Below, one piece after another: positions 8,154-20,614 of a stretch of DNA of 64,000 nt. The stretch's first letter is position 1. Each line of letters begins with the position of its first letter. The notes beneath the pieces were generated by a model. The model was given only the letters and a program-made list of their open reading frames with translations, had not been told where the DNA came from and ran no database searches. The DNA lies in NCBI RefSeq assembly GCF_023522835.1, contig NZ_JALCZU010000001.1:124001-188000 (forward strand). Reading direction: 5' to 3'. Source of the stretch: Oceanobacillus saliphilus (lineage in GTDB: Bacteria > Bacillota > Bacilli > Bacillales > Amphibacillaceae). Made by a program: the position numbers and the translations under genes.

Positions 8154-8675
8154 CACGTACAAAAGACAGGCTCCTCCTTCTATTCCCATATGTTGTATTT
8201 CATTAGCATATATCGTTGCCAATATTAAAATCTCAAAACTAAAAAATCTAATGGTTTAAGTGAGCATCTCCAATTTCTGAGGATGAAAATGGAATGCTAG
8301 AATTTAAATTTGAAATCTTTTAGATAAAAAAGACAAAATGGCTCTAACACTCAGTCTCAGGAATCTCCGCATTCTCCTTGTCACAAATTTTTCAAACTCA
8401 TATTCCTTTATATGTTGTACAAAAAAGACTGAATGAGGAAAGATTGAGAGCCAGTATGTGAATGATTGAACCTGTAGTAGTGAGAAGGGATTACTCTTTT
8501 CTCCTTATTTTGTGTAGTAATTGAGCTTGAATATATTAGACTGCAATACGTGTATTATATTACATATCTGCTATCAAGAGTGTCAGGCCCTACATAACGG
8601 AACCGGAAACATTAATAAACTCGCTTTGTTTACCATATCCTTTTATATGCAGTTTTATTGAAAGGAAGATAAACT
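8154..8675. other. Intergenic region with dispersed short motifs
   Basis: No gene is recognised. The segment 8331-8357 carries the CTCTAACA..CTCAGTCT motif also present at 2586-2616 and 9275-9301, and its inverted counterpart (agactgaatg...gagagcc) occurs about 60 bases later, making a loose palindrome of about 125 bases. The rightward gene at 8676 must have its promoter near the end of this stretch. Confidence 0.4.
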
Positions 8676-9143
8676 TTGAGGAAGCGACCTAATTCAAAAT
8701 TTATTTTGCTCACTACTTTTGTCATCGCTGTGGGTATTGTCATTTTCGTTTTTCCATTGACATTGTTTTCTCCAAGCCAGCAAGCCAAAAATATAGTGAA
8801 TGCGTTTTATACCTATGAACAGGAGGCTGCTTTTACGGAATCCTGGGAGTTATTACATCCCCTCATGCAAGAGAGATGGAGTAAAACGGCTTACATAACA
8901 GATCGCGCACATGTTTTTATGGGACATTTTGGCGTGGAAACCTTTGAGTTTGCAGTTGAGGATGTTGGGATGGTAGACAGTTGGAAAATGACGGAGGATT
9001 CACCAGTTTTAAAGGATGTTTATATATTTAATGTGGTGCAAACATATGAAGGGAAATATGGGAAATTCCACTTTTCGCAGGCTGTGTATGTTGTTGAAAC
9101 AGAGGATTCTTGGAGAATCTTGTGGGATTATAGTGGAGGGTAG
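8676..9143 (+). CDS. Membrane-anchored hypothetical protein, NTF2-like domain possible (155 aa)
   Basis: The start is a TTG at 8676 with GGAAG about 8 bases upstream; there is no nearby ATG in frame. Residues 7-31 form one strongly hydrophobic helix after a basic start (RKRPNSK), so the protein is probably a type II membrane-anchored protein with an extracellular domain. The rest (NIVNAFYTYEQEAAFTESWELLHPLM ... VYVVETEDSWRILWDY) has the pattern of small SnoaL/NTF2-like domains: a helix pair, then curved beta strands ending in W-x-I/L-x-W. Function unknown. A possible 19-residue peptide follows 4 bases downstream. Confidence 0.65.
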   Translation: MRKRPNSKFILLTTFVIAVGIVIFVFPLTLFSPSQQAKNIVNAFYTYEQEAAFTESWELLHPLMQERWSKTAYITDRAHVFMGHFGVETFEFAVEDVGMVDSWKMTEDSPVLKDVYIFNVVQTYEGKYGKFHFSQAVYVVETEDSWRILWDYSGG

Positions 9144-9147
9144 GGAA

Positions 9148-9207
9148 ATGGGACTTGAATTAGTAATGATTGTTTTCATTTACTTTGCCACGTCCTTATA
9201 CTTCTAA
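9148..9207 (+). CDS. Possible 19-residue transmembrane peptide
   Basis: ATG at 9148 follows a GGAGGG site that overlaps the stop of the previous gene. The peptide MGLELVMIVFIYFATSLYF is a single hydrophobic span ending at a TAA (9205-9207). Start spacing is good (8 bases) and translational coupling is plausible. The length is too short for composition to decide, so this remains tentative. Confidence 0.25.
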   Translation: MGLELVMIVFIYFATSLYF

Positions 9208-9221
9208 CAGGGTACACCTCC

Positions 9222-9302
9222 TTAAGGAAGCAAAAGAACCGTCCCCATGCTTCTTAGAAACAACCTAGAATAAAATAGACTGAGTGCTACTAACACTCAG
9301 CC
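9222..9302. repeat. REP-like word and ctgagtg/cactcag hairpin
   Basis: 9222-9252 contains aggaagca..tgcttctt around 'gaaccgtcccc', a typical short palindromic repeat of Bacillaceae. 9275-9301 contains ctgagtg and cactcag separated by 6 bases, the third copy of the CTAACAC..CTCAG motif. Neither encodes anything. Confidence 0.4.
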
Positions 9303-9356
9303 AAAGAAACTACATGCCGCATGAAGAGCGGTGACCAGAATAGTTGGTTAAGTTTT

Positions 9357-9407
9357 AAAAAGTAACCTTTCCTAACCTTTGATCAGGCGAGGGAAGGTTA
9401 CTTTTTT
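9357..9407. terminator. Bidirectional terminator between the hypothetical gene and lacZ
   Basis: Arms aaaagtaacctttcc and ggaaggttactttttt (one bulged T) flank an 18-base loop. T-runs follow on the plus strand and A-runs precede, so the hairpin can serve both the rightward gene and the leftward lacZ. Confidence 0.7.
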
Positions 9408-9495
9408 CTTGTTTCTTTGACGATTCGCACAACTAGTGCAAGTACTTTTACTAGAACTATACTCGATGTGAGTGCAATGATAATTGCTTCATATA

Positions 9496-12708
<3,213 letters not shown>

Positions 12709-12727
12709 CTATTTCTTATCACCCCTA

Positions 12728-12756
12728 TTGCTTAACTAAAAAAATAATAGTACACT
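12728..12756 (+). promoter_or_regulatory. Promoter of galKETM
   Basis: TTGCTT (12728-12733) and TACACT (12751-12756) are separated by exactly 17 bases and point toward galK. The palindromic operator at 12765-12782 covers the expected start site. Confidence 0.6.
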
Positions 12757-12764
12757 AATATTAA

Positions 12765-12782
12765 CTTAATTAAATTAATTAA
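12765..12782. promoter_or_regulatory. ROK-type operator, copy 1 (gal promoter)
   Basis: The 18-mer cttaattaaattaattaa is identical to the sequence at 22082-22099 in front of the sugar ABC operon. It has near-perfect dyad symmetry and lies just after a -10 box in both places. AT-rich palindromes like this are typical for XylR/NagC-type ROK repressors, and a ROK repressor gene (17598-18758) lies between the two operons. Confidence 0.7.
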
Positions 12783-12857
12783 TAAAGATTGGGTGTATTA
12801 GTATTGTACTATCAAATGAACGAATTATCAATACTTTATCCATCTCAGGAGGTCAAT

Positions 12858-14039
12858 ATGAAAACGAAACAGGAATTAAACAACGCATTTCAATCGATTT
12901 TCCAAACGAACCGCACGCCACGAACCTTCTTCGCTCCAGGACGGATTAACCTAATAGGCGAACACACCGATTATAACGGCGGATACGTCTTCCCTGCCGC
13001 TATTTCCTATGGCACCTATGCCCTGGGGGCTAAACGAGAAGATCAAACGTTACGATTTTACTCGATGAATTTTCCGGAAAAAGGCATCATTGAGTGTGAC
13101 CTGGCCAATTTATCTTTTAATGATGCGCATGACTGGGCCAATTATCCAAAAGGAATCTTCCTTTATGTAATGGAAGCCGGGTTTAACCTCTCCCATGGTG
13201 CAGATATCCTGTATTACGGAAATATCCCAAATGGGGCTGGCCTCTCTTCTTCCGCATCAATTGAACTGGCAACGGGCGTATTAGTGGAAGGACTCTATGA
13301 GAAAACAATCGATCGGATAGATATGATTAAACTCGGCCAAAAAGTAGAAAATCACTACATCGGCGTCAACAGCGGGATTATGGATCAATTTGCAGTTGGG
13401 ATGGGGAAAGAAAATCATGCCATGTTATTAAACTGTAACACCCTGGAGTATAGCTATGCCCCCGTAAATTTGAACGATCACGTCGTTATGATTATCAACA
13501 CGAATAAGGAAAGAAAGTTATCCCAAACAAAATATAATGAACGCCGTGCGGAATGCGAAGCGGCACTGACGAATTTACAGCAAGCATTAAAGATTGACAG
13601 TTTAGGAGAGTTGACAAAGGAAGAATTTGAGGCGAACAAGCATTTCATTACCAATTCAACGCATCAGAAACGTGCGAAACATGTCGTTTATGAAAACACT
13701 CGTACCCTACAAGCATTTGATGAATTACAACAAGGGAACTTGGAAGCCTTTGCCCAGTTATTGAATGAATCCCATATTTCATTAAGGGATGATTATGAAG
13801 TAACCGGAGCAGAACTGGATACGATTGCTGAAACTGCTTGGAGTCTGGATGGTGTACTGGGCGCACGCATGGTTGGTGCCGGATTTGGAGGATGTGCAAT
13901 CGCCATCGTGGAAAAGGAAAAAACCGAGAACTTCAAAGAACAGATCAATAAGATTTATAAAGAAAAGATTGGCTATGAAGCGACATTCTATACCGTTGCA
14001 ATTGGCGATGGGGCGAAAGAAATAATAGAGGAGGTTTAA
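12858..14039 (+). CDS. galK: Galactokinase
   Basis: 393 residues. GHMP-kinase motifs are in order: the galactose-binding signature [15 protein letters not shown] (about 33-47), the ATP-binding [15 protein letters not shown] (about 128-142), and the C-terminal [13 protein letters not shown]. It phosphorylates galactose released by LacZ to galactose 1-phosphate, first step of the Leloir pathway. The start at 12858 has AGGAGG 5 bases upstream; an in-frame ATG at 12813 lacks a site. First gene of galKETM; the galE ribosome site lies inside its last codons. Confidence 0.95.
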   Translation: MKTKQELNNAFQSIFQTNRTPRTFFAPGRINLIGEHTDYNGGYVFPAAISYGTYALGAKREDQTLRFYSMNFPEKGIIECDLANLSFNDAHDWANYPKGIFLYVMEAGFNLSHGADILYYGNIPNGAGLSSSASIELATGVLVEGLYEKTIDRIDMIKLGQKVENHYIGVNSGIMDQFAVGMGKENHAMLLNCNTLEYSYAPVNLNDHVVMIINTNKERKLSQTKYNERRAECEAALTNLQQALKIDSLGELTKEEFEANKHFITNSTHQKRAKHVVYENTRTLQAFDELQQGNLEAFAQLLNESHISLRDDYEVTGAELDTIAETAWSLDGVLGARMVGAGFGGCAIAIVEKEKTENFKEQINKIYKEKIGYEATFYTVAIGDGAKEIIEEV

Positions 14040-14040
14040 T

Positions 14041-15036
14041 ATGAGTGTAATAGTTTTAGGCGGAGCTGGTTATATCGGTTCACATGCAGTCTATCAATTA
14101 ATTGACCAAGGGGAAAACGTCGTTGTCGTTGATAACTTAACAACAGGCCACCGCAGTGCTGTCCACCCCGAAGCAACGTTTTACGAAGGGGATTTACGTG
14201 ACATTGATTTTATCCGTTCCATTTTCAAGAAAGAAAAAATCGATGCAGTGATTCATTTTGCAGCAAACTCGCTTGTTGGAGAATCAATGGAAAAACCACT
14301 CCAATACTTCGACAATAACGTGTATGGAACACAAGTTTTGTTGCAGGCGATGATCGAAGCAGATGTGAAATATATCGTCTTCTCTTCCACTGCAGCGACA
14401 TATGGGGAACAAGAAACCGTACCGATTACGGAAACGATGCCAACGAACCCCACCAATACGTATGGAGAAACAAAACTGACCATGGAAAAAATGATGAAAT
14501 GGACCGAACAAGCCCATGAGATCAACTATGTTTCATTACGTTATTTCAACGTTGCCGGGGCAAGAGAGACAGCAGAAATCGGGGAAGATCACCGACCCGA
14601 AACACATCTGGTACCAATCATTTTACAGACGGCATTGACTCAGCGAGAGCACATCACGATTTTCGGTGAAGATTATGACACGCCTGACGGTACTTGTATT
14701 CGAGATTATGTACATGTCGAAGATCTGATTGATGCCCATCTGTTAGCCTTAGAGTATCTCAGAGACAATGGGAAAAGTGATGTCTTCAACCTCGGCAGCA
14801 ATCAAGGGTTTTCAGTGAAAGAAATGATCGAAACCGCCCGCAACGTAACTGGCAAAGAAATTCCCGCGAAAATCGGAGAACGCCGGGCAGGAGATCCAAG
14901 TATCTTAATTGCAAGCTCGGAAAAAGCAAAACGCATCCTTGGCTGGAACCCAACACGCACAGCGATCACGAAAATTATGGAAGATGCTTGGAACTGGCAT
15001 TCTACGCATCCAACCGGATACGGAAAGGAAGATTAA
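14041..15036 (+). CDS. galE: UDP-glucose 4-epimerase
   Basis: 331 residues, standard length. The NAD-binding [11 protein letters not shown] lies at residues 6-16, catalytic Ser/Tyr/Lys in SSTAATYG and YGETKLTME, and C-terminal [22 protein letters not shown]. It recycles UDP-galactose to UDP-glucose in the Leloir pathway. Its start is one base after the galK stop, with GAGGAGG inside galK, so the two are translationally coupled. Confidence 0.95.
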   Translation: MSVIVLGGAGYIGSHAVYQLIDQGENVVVVDNLTTGHRSAVHPEATFYEGDLRDIDFIRSIFKKEKIDAVIHFAANSLVGESMEKPLQYFDNNVYGTQVLLQAMIEADVKYIVFSSTAATYGEQETVPITETMPTNPTNTYGETKLTMEKMMKWTEQAHEINYVSLRYFNVAGARETAEIGEDHRPETHLVPIILQTALTQREHITIFGEDYDTPDGTCIRDYVHVEDLIDAHLLALEYLRDNGKSDVFNLGSNQGFSVKEMIETARNVTGKEIPAKIGERRAGDPSILIASSEKAKRILGWNPTRTAITKIMEDAWNWHSTHPTGYGKED

Positions 15037-15038
15037 TC

Positions 15039-16532
15039 ATGGTATATGAACAGATTGAAGGGCTGATCCAACAAGCAGTAAAGGCGGAATTGATCGAGAC
15101 TGCTGATATTCGTTACATCCGGAACCAAGTTATCCATCTATTAAGATTAGAAATCTTCCCAGAAACAGTAGAAAATCCAGCGGTCGATACGATTCCGAAT
15201 ATCCTGGAATCCATCATTTCCTATGCCATTGAACAGGGAGTGATTGAAGATGTCTTTGATGAGAAGGAAATCCTAGCCGCTAATATCATGAACTGTTTTA
15301 TTGCCAGACCATCTGTGATTAATGAGACGTTCTACGAGAAATATAAGACCTCCCCTGAACAAGCAACAGACTATTTTTATAACCTAAGTAAACATAGCAA
15401 CTATATCCAAATGAATCGCATTGCGAAAAATATTTCTTTCAAAGCAAAATCTTCGTATGGTGAATTGGATATTACCATTAACCTATCCAAACCGGAAAAA
15501 GACCCGGAACAGATCAAGCGAGAACAGACGATGAAACGAGACCTGAACTATCCAAAATGCCTGCTCTGCGCGGAAAATGAAGGATATGCAGGCAGAACCG
15601 GATATCCGGCAAGAGCCAATCACCGGATCATCAAGGTTCCTCTTTTAGAAGATAACTGGTATTTGCAATATTCTCCATATGTTTACTATAACGAGCATAG
15701 TATTTTGCTCTCTGAAGAACACCGAGACATGATGATTGATCGGGATGCTTTCGAACGACTGCTTACCTTTACAGATAAATTCCCGCATTACTTTATTGGC
15801 TCCAATGCAGACTTGCCTATCGTCGGCGGGTCGATTTTGAGTCATGATCATTATCAAGCTGGGAGATATGAATTTGCGATGATGAAAGCAGCGGATGCAT
15901 TTCCGTTTCAGCTGGATGATTTCCCAGAAGTGGCCGCATCTGTTGTGAAATGGCCGATGTCGGTGATTCGTCTGAAAGGGGGAAAAATAGCGGACCTCGT
16001 GAATGCAGCTGATCATGTATTAACTACATGGCGCAATTATTCTGACCCGGATGCCGATATCATCGCATTCACTGGGGATACCCCACATAATACAATTACA
16101 CCAATTGCGACATTCCGTGGAGGGGAATTCGAGCTTTATCTTGTCTTGCGCAATAATCGCACATCGAAAGAACATCCGCTTGGAATTTTCCATCCTCATG
16201 CCGATGTGCACCATATTAAAAAGGAAAACATTGGCTTAATCGAAGTAATGGGACTGGCCGTATTACCCCCTCGATTAATAGATGAATTACATGAGATACA
16301 AAATTCCTTGCTAAGAAAGACAAGCAAGCTCCCAGAACACCATAAAAGCTGGGCACATCAATTACAAGAAAAATATCATCACCTATCAAATGAAAAAGAA
16401 GCCGAAGAGATTCTAAAGGAAGAACTCGGACAAAAATTTGTGAAAATATTAGAAGATGCCGGTGTGATCAAAGAGCGTATAGCTTTTGAGCGATTTATCG
16501 ACACGTTGAATAAGCAGGTGACAAACGAATGA
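15039..16532 (+). CDS. galT: Galactose-1-phosphate uridylyltransferase (long Firmicute type)
   Basis: 497 residues. This is the long GalT class of Firmicutes, distinct from the ~350-residue HPH enzyme of enterobacteria. Recognisable stretches are YPKCLLCAENEGYAGR, IVGGSILSHDHYQAGRYEF (active-site His motif) and LRNNRTSKEHPLGIFHPH. It transfers UMP from UDP-glucose to galactose 1-phosphate. The start at 15039, 3 bases after galE, has GGAAAGGAAG upstream; an upstream in-frame ATG lies inside galE. Its stop overlaps the galM start by 4 bases. Confidence 0.93.
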   Translation: MVYEQIEGLIQQAVKAELIETADIRYIRNQVIHLLRLEIFPETVENPAVDTIPNILESIISYAIEQGVIEDVFDEKEILAANIMNCFIARPSVINETFYEKYKTSPEQATDYFYNLSKHSNYIQMNRIAKNISFKAKSSYGELDITINLSKPEKDPEQIKREQTMKRDLNYPKCLLCAENEGYAGRTGYPARANHRIIKVPLLEDNWYLQYSPYVYYNEHSILLSEEHRDMMIDRDAFERLLTFTDKFPHYFIGSNADLPIVGGSILSHDHYQAGRYEFAMMKAADAFPFQLDDFPEVAASVVKWPMSVIRLKGGKIADLVNAADHVLTTWRNYSDPDADIIAFTGDTPHNTITPIATFRGGEFELYLVLRNNRTSKEHPLGIFHPHADVHHIKKENIGLIEVMGLAVLPPRLIDELHEIQNSLLRKTSKLPEHHKSWAHQLQEKYHHLSNEKEAEEILKEELGQKFVKILEDAGVIKERIAFERFIDTLNKQVTNE

Positions 16533-17545
16533 AGATAGAGAAAAAAGAGATTTTCGGGGAATGGGAGGAATTCACGCTAACCAATGATCAGAACATGTCC
16601 GTTAGTGTATTGAACTATGGCGGCATCATTACAAAGATCCTTGTTCCCGACCGAAATGAAAAAGTAGAAAACGTGGTTCTCGGTTATAAAAATTACCAGG
16701 ATTACCAAGAAAACCCCAATTACTTTGGTGCAATCATCGGCAGAGTTGCTGGAAGAATTCGAGACGCCGCTTTTGAGATAGATGGAAAAGCCTATTCCTT
16801 ACAAGCAAATGATGGGAAAAACCATCTGCATGGCGGACCTGCCGGATTACATCAAGTCGTTTGGGAAGCAACCCCTTTTGAAACAAACGAAACGATTGGT
16901 GTCACCCTTAGCCATCAATCTGAAGAGGGTGGCGGATACCCAGGGAACTTGGAAATTACAGTTACCTATACGTTGACCAATGATAATCAGTTACATCTCG
17001 AATATACAGCTGGAAGTGATAAAACGACACCACTTGCACTGACCAATCACACCTATTTCAATTTATGTGGGAATTTGAAGGATACGGTACAGGACCACTT
17101 CCTGACAATGAACAGCAGCAGTGTCGCAGAATTAGACGCGGAACTTATTCCAACTGGAAACATAACAAATGTAGAAGGAACACGGTTTGAATTCCGTCAT
17201 GAACGGGTGCTTGGTGAGAGCTTTAATGGAAAATATAATGGTTACGACCATTATTTTATTTTTGACGAAGGTCCTAATGAAGTACAAGTTGAGCTGAAAG
17301 AACCGACCAGCGGGCGCGTGCTTACCGTTCGCACCAATCAGCCAGGAATGGTGATGTACACGGCCAACGATTTGGAATCCGGTCAGAAATTGAGAGAGGG
17401 TGAAACGAGGAAACACCTTGGAGTTTGCTTTGAAACAAAAGGTACGCCTGCTTCTTTGCACCATCAAGGTTTTCCTTGTATCCTATTACATCCTGGAGAG
17501 ACGTACAAACAGCATACGGTGTTTACGTTTCAAATCGATCAATAA
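16529..17545 (+). CDS. galM: Aldose 1-epimerase (galactose mutarotase)
   Basis: 338 residues. Catalytic His residues lie in NHLHGGPAGLHQVVWEA and LTNHTYFNL, and the catalytic Glu in the VCFETKGTPASLHH-type C-terminal motif. It interconverts beta- and alpha-galactose, which feeds LacZ product to GalK. Last gene of galKETM, overlapping galT by 4 bases and ending at a strong terminator. Confidence 0.93.
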   Translation: MKIEKKEIFGEWEEFTLTNDQNMSVSVLNYGGIITKILVPDRNEKVENVVLGYKNYQDYQENPNYFGAIIGRVAGRIRDAAFEIDGKAYSLQANDGKNHLHGGPAGLHQVVWEATPFETNETIGVTLSHQSEEGGGYPGNLEITVTYTLTNDNQLHLEYTAGSDKTTPLALTNHTYFNLCGNLKDTVQDHFLTMNSSSVAELDAELIPTGNITNVEGTRFEFRHERVLGESFNGKYNGYDHYFIFDEGPNEVQVELKEPTSGRVLTVRTNQPGMVMYTANDLESGQKLREGETRKHLGVCFETKGTPASLHHQGFPCILLHPGETYKQHTVFTFQIDQ

Positions 17546-17547
17546 CA

Positions 17548-17591
17548 AAAATAGCAGTTAACCTTTTCACTCGAGGGTTAACTGCTTTTTC
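17548..17591. terminator. Bidirectional terminator between galM and the ROK repressor gene
   Basis: Perfect 11-bp arms (agcagttaacc, 17553-17563; ggttaactgct, 17576-17586) are flanked by A5 on the left and T5 on the right, so the structure serves the gal operon and the oppositely oriented repressor gene. Confidence 0.9.
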
Positions 17592-17597
17592 TATCTA

Positions 17598-18758
17598 TTA
17601 TTGAAACAACTCCACCAAGAGAAGCGAAACCGCTCCAAGTACTGTCGCATCATCACCGAGACGGGAGACGGTAACCGCCGTTTTCTTAGCCTCTGCGGTT
17701 AATGCGCGTTGTTCAATCGTTTGATAAATCTTCGGAAAAGTAAATTCCTCACTCTTCATTACTCCACCGCCGAGCACAATTCTGCTCGGGTTGACTAAAT
17801 GAATGAGATTCGTTAAACCAATCCCGATGATTTCTCCTGTTTCGCGCAAAAATTGAACCGCTGTCTCATCACCGTTCTTGGCCAACTGATAGATTTCTTC
17901 ACCGGTCAACACTTGTTCCAGGTTCAACTGTTTTTTGTATCGTTCCGCAATCGCTTGTCCGCTGACATATGCTTGCAAACAACCAGGGTTCCCGCATTCA
18001 CAAAGCTCACCATGCAGATCAATGGACATATGCCCAAATTCTCCGGCAATATCCTGTGCCCCATGATATAAATTCCCATTGATTACAAGGCCGGCACCAA
18101 CACCACTGCCGATATTCACGGCAACCATACTATCTACGTCGCCATTGCCGCCAAACCACGATTCACCCAGCGCCATGGCACGGGCATCGTTTTCCACTCT
18201 TACGATCAAATCGAAATGTTCTTCTAATGTTGCTTTAATGGGAATATTTCTTAAGTCCAAATTTGGAGCAACCAAGGAAACTCCCTTTTTCACATCAACA
18301 ACCCCATGCATTGCGATACCTATTCCTATGATTTTTTCATGGTCGCCACCAGCAGCATGGATTATAGCATCAACTTTTTCTATTAATATGGAAAGAAATT
18401 CCTCATTCGTTAATGGCTTGGTTAAAATATAGGATGATGACCGCTCTAATATTTTTCCAGTTAAGTCGGTTAACACGCAATCCACAGTCCCAGGACCAGC
18501 GTCAATTCCAATCACATAGAAAGCGTTGCTGTTAATCTGGAGCATCTTTGGCTTGCGTCCACCACTTGACTCACCAAGATCACTCTCTTTAACTATCCCC
18601 TCTTTCATCAGTTCCCTCACAATGCTGCTTACCGTTGGGGGCGTTAATTTGGTATCCTTCGCAATTTGAGCTCTGGAGGTTGGTTCAGCTGTTCGAATTT
18701 TATTTAAAACTATCGATTTATTGACTGATTTCATTAATTGAAACGAACCACGTTCCAT
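17598..18758 (-). CDS. ROK-family transcriptional repressor of galactoside genes
   Basis: 386 residues. The N-terminal winged helix (TSRAQIAKDTKLTPPTVSSI, about 27-46) is followed by a ROK sugar-binding domain with DAGPGT-like phosphate loop and the zinc motif CECGNPGC (last family Glu is Gln here). FGHMSID is the conserved His motif. It is of the XylR/NagC kind: a repressor released by a sugar ligand, probably galactose, lactose or a derivative (inference). It is flanked by the gal operon and the ABC operon, and both carry the same palindrome. Start ATG at 18758 has GAGGG 7 bases upstream. Confidence 0.9.
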   Translation of the reverse strand: MERGSFQLMKSVNKSIVLNKIRTAEPTSRAQIAKDTKLTPPTVSSIVRELMKEGIVKESDLGESSGGRKPKMLQINSNAFYVIGIDAGPGTVDCVLTDLTGKILERSSSYILTKPLTNEEFLSILIEKVDAIIHAAGGDHEKIIGIGIAMHGVVDVKKGVSLVAPNLDLRNIPIKATLEEHFDLIVRVENDARAMALGESWFGGNGDVDSMVAVNIGSGVGAGLVINGNLYHGAQDIAGEFGHMSIDLHGELCECGNPGCLQAYVSGQAIAERYKKQLNLEQVLTGEEIYQLAKNGDETAVQFLRETGEIIGIGLTNLIHLVNPSRIVLGGGVMKSEEFTFPKIYQTIEQRALTAEAKKTAVTVSRLGDDATVLGAVSLLLVELFQ

Positions 18759-18808
18759 ACGTATCCCTCGTTTATCTCATTAATAACTGTCTATTTCTCC
18801 TATTTAAT

Positions 18809-18837
18809 ACAATAATCTACAACTCTAAAAGATTCAA
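18809..18837 (-). promoter_or_regulatory. Probable promoter of the ROK repressor gene
   Basis: On the minus strand TTGAAT (complement 18832-18837) and TATTGT (complement 18809-18814) are 17 bases apart, between the permease stop and the repressor start. No copy of the shared palindrome is present here, so autoregulation is not obvious. Confidence 0.45.
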
Positions 18838-18845
18838 GGAATGAC

Positions 18846-19673
18846 TTACCCCTTCACGGATCCCGTCATTCCTTCTACAAAGTATCGTTGCAAGAGGAAG
18901 AATACGAGTGCGGTCGGTATCGTACCAATCACAATCGCCGTATAAATCACGCCGTAGTCCGGTGTATATCCGGAACCTAAATTCGAAATCAATAGTGGGA
19001 TTGTCTGATTCTCTGGCGATTGAATGATTACTAACGGCCATAAGTAATTATTCCAGTTGTTCATAAAGGAAATAATACCTGCCGCAGCTAACGTATTCTT
19101 CATGGATGGCAAATAAATCCTGAAAAATATACCAATCTCACTCAACCCATCAATTCTTCCAGCTTCGATTAAATCTTTCGTGAACATCTTTGTGTTTTGT
19201 CTAAAGAAGAATACGAAAAATGCTGTCGTTACATACGGCAGAATAACCGCATATAAGGTATCCACTCCAATGGCCGGAAATACTTGAGAAATATTCCCAA
19301 ACAATCGAAATAAAGGTACCATTAAGGCTGCAAACGGTATCATCATAGAAAGGAGTAAAATCGTAAACACAATGTCTTTCCCTTTACTTTGGTACACTTC
19401 AAATCCATACCCCGCAAGAGAAGATATCACTAAACACAATACTGTAGCAATAATAGCAATAAAAAATGAATTGAACAACGCAGAACCAACACTATAATTT
19501 TCAAAGAGATTGCTTAAATTCTCAAAAATGTGCGTTCCTGGCATTAAACTTCCTTGGGTAATGTCAACCGATTTATTCGTCATACTGATCAACATCCACA
19601 GAAACGGAAACAGAGAGACGAGTGCCGCAACACTTAAAATCAAATAGATAAAGAAAACCTTCAATTTATTCAC
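18846..19673 (-). CDS. Carbohydrate ABC transporter permease (MalG/LacG type)
   Basis: 275 residues with six membrane helices. The EAA loop EAGRIDGLSEIGIFFRIYLPSMKN, which docks on the ATPase, identifies a CUT1 sugar permease. The start is GTG at 19673, overlapping the stop of the partner permease (AAGTGA), with GGTGGTGA upstream. Third gene of the operon. No dedicated ATPase gene is present, which is usual for CUT1 systems that share an MsmX-type ATPase. Confidence 0.92.
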   Translation of the reverse strand: MNKLKVFFIYLILSVAALVSLFPFLWMLISMTNKSVDITQGSLMPGTHIFENLSNLFENYSVGSALFNSFFIAIIATVLCLVISSLAGYGFEVYQSKGKDIVFTILLLSMMIPFAALMVPLFRLFGNISQVFPAIGVDTLYAVILPYVTTAFFVFFFRQNTKMFTKDLIEAGRIDGLSEIGIFFRIYLPSMKNTLAAAGIISFMNNWNNYLWPLVIIQSPENQTIPLLISNLGSGYTPDYGVIYTAIVIGTIPTALVFFLLQRYFVEGMTGSVKG

Positions 19674-20542
19674 TTTCTATCACCACCCAGTCTAAATTGA
19701 ATCATGGAGAAGATAATGGTCAGAATCACAATGACAAACGAAACAGCTGCTGCATAGCCAAAGTCTGGTGTGTACTCAAAGGAAAGATTATAAATATACT
19801 GTGAAATTGTTAAGGTTTCATTTCCTGGACCACCTCGGGTGATGTTCATTGGCTCATCAAACAATTGAAGCGTTCCAATGGTAGATGTAATGGCCGTAAA
19901 GAGAATAATCGGCTTTAACATTGGAATTGTAATATAGAAAAATTGTTGGAAGGAATTGGCTCCATCCATTTTTGCCGCCTCATAAACCGAATGGTCCACA
20001 TTTTGCAACGCAGCTAAATAAAAAATCATATTATAACCGGTCCAACGCCACGTAATCGCAATAATGATAAGTACTTTCGCCCAAAACGGATCCATTAACC
20101 ATTCGATTGGTTCGGAAATCAAAGACAGATTCAATAAAAATTTATTAATGATTCCATCCGTAGAAAATAAGTATTTAAAGATAACCGAATAGGCTACAAG
20201 TGAAATAACAGCCGGTAAAAAGATAGCCGTTCTAAAGAAAGCTTTAAACTTCAAATTAGGATTATTCAGCAATACCGAGAAAAACATGGCAAGGAGAATC
20301 ATCACCGGAACTTGAACAATTAAGTAGATAAACGTATTTCTGATCGCAGTCAATGCCACCGGATCGTTGAACAAACGGATGTAATTATCCAATCCGACAA
20401 ATTCCAAATTCAAGCCCATACCCGATCGAAACGATAGGATAAGTGCTTGCAGCATCGGATAAAAATAAAATAACGAGATGAAAATAACAGCAATGAGGAT
20501 AAATAACCAACCTATTATACTTTTACTGCTTCCAAGCTTCAT
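19670..20542 (-). CDS. Carbohydrate ABC transporter permease (MalF/LacF type)
   Basis: 290 residues, six membrane helices, EAA loop YEAAKMDGANSFQQFFYITIPML. It forms the channel with the MalG-type subunit. Start at 20542 is chosen because GGAG lies 8-9 bases upstream; an in-frame ATG 54 bases earlier overlaps no ribosome site. 72 bases separate it from the binding-protein gene. Confidence 0.9.
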   Translation of the reverse strand: MKLGSSKSIIGWLFILIAVIFISLFYFYPMLQALILSFRSGMGLNLEFVGLDNYIRLFNDPVALTAIRNTFIYLIVQVPVMILLAMFFSVLLNNPNLKFKAFFRTAIFLPAVISLVAYSVIFKYLFSTDGIINKFLLNLSLISEPIEWLMDPFWAKVLIIIAITWRWTGYNMIFYLAALQNVDHSVYEAAKMDGANSFQQFFYITIPMLKPIILFTAITSTIGTLQLFDEPMNITRGGPGNETLTISQYIYNLSFEYTPDFGYAAAVSFVIVILTIIFSMIQFRLGGDRK

Positions 20543-20614
20543 TTTGTCCACTCCAAACGTTGATATAGCCTTGGATACTCGAGGTACACAAAACAATATT
20601 TATTTCGCTTTCCT

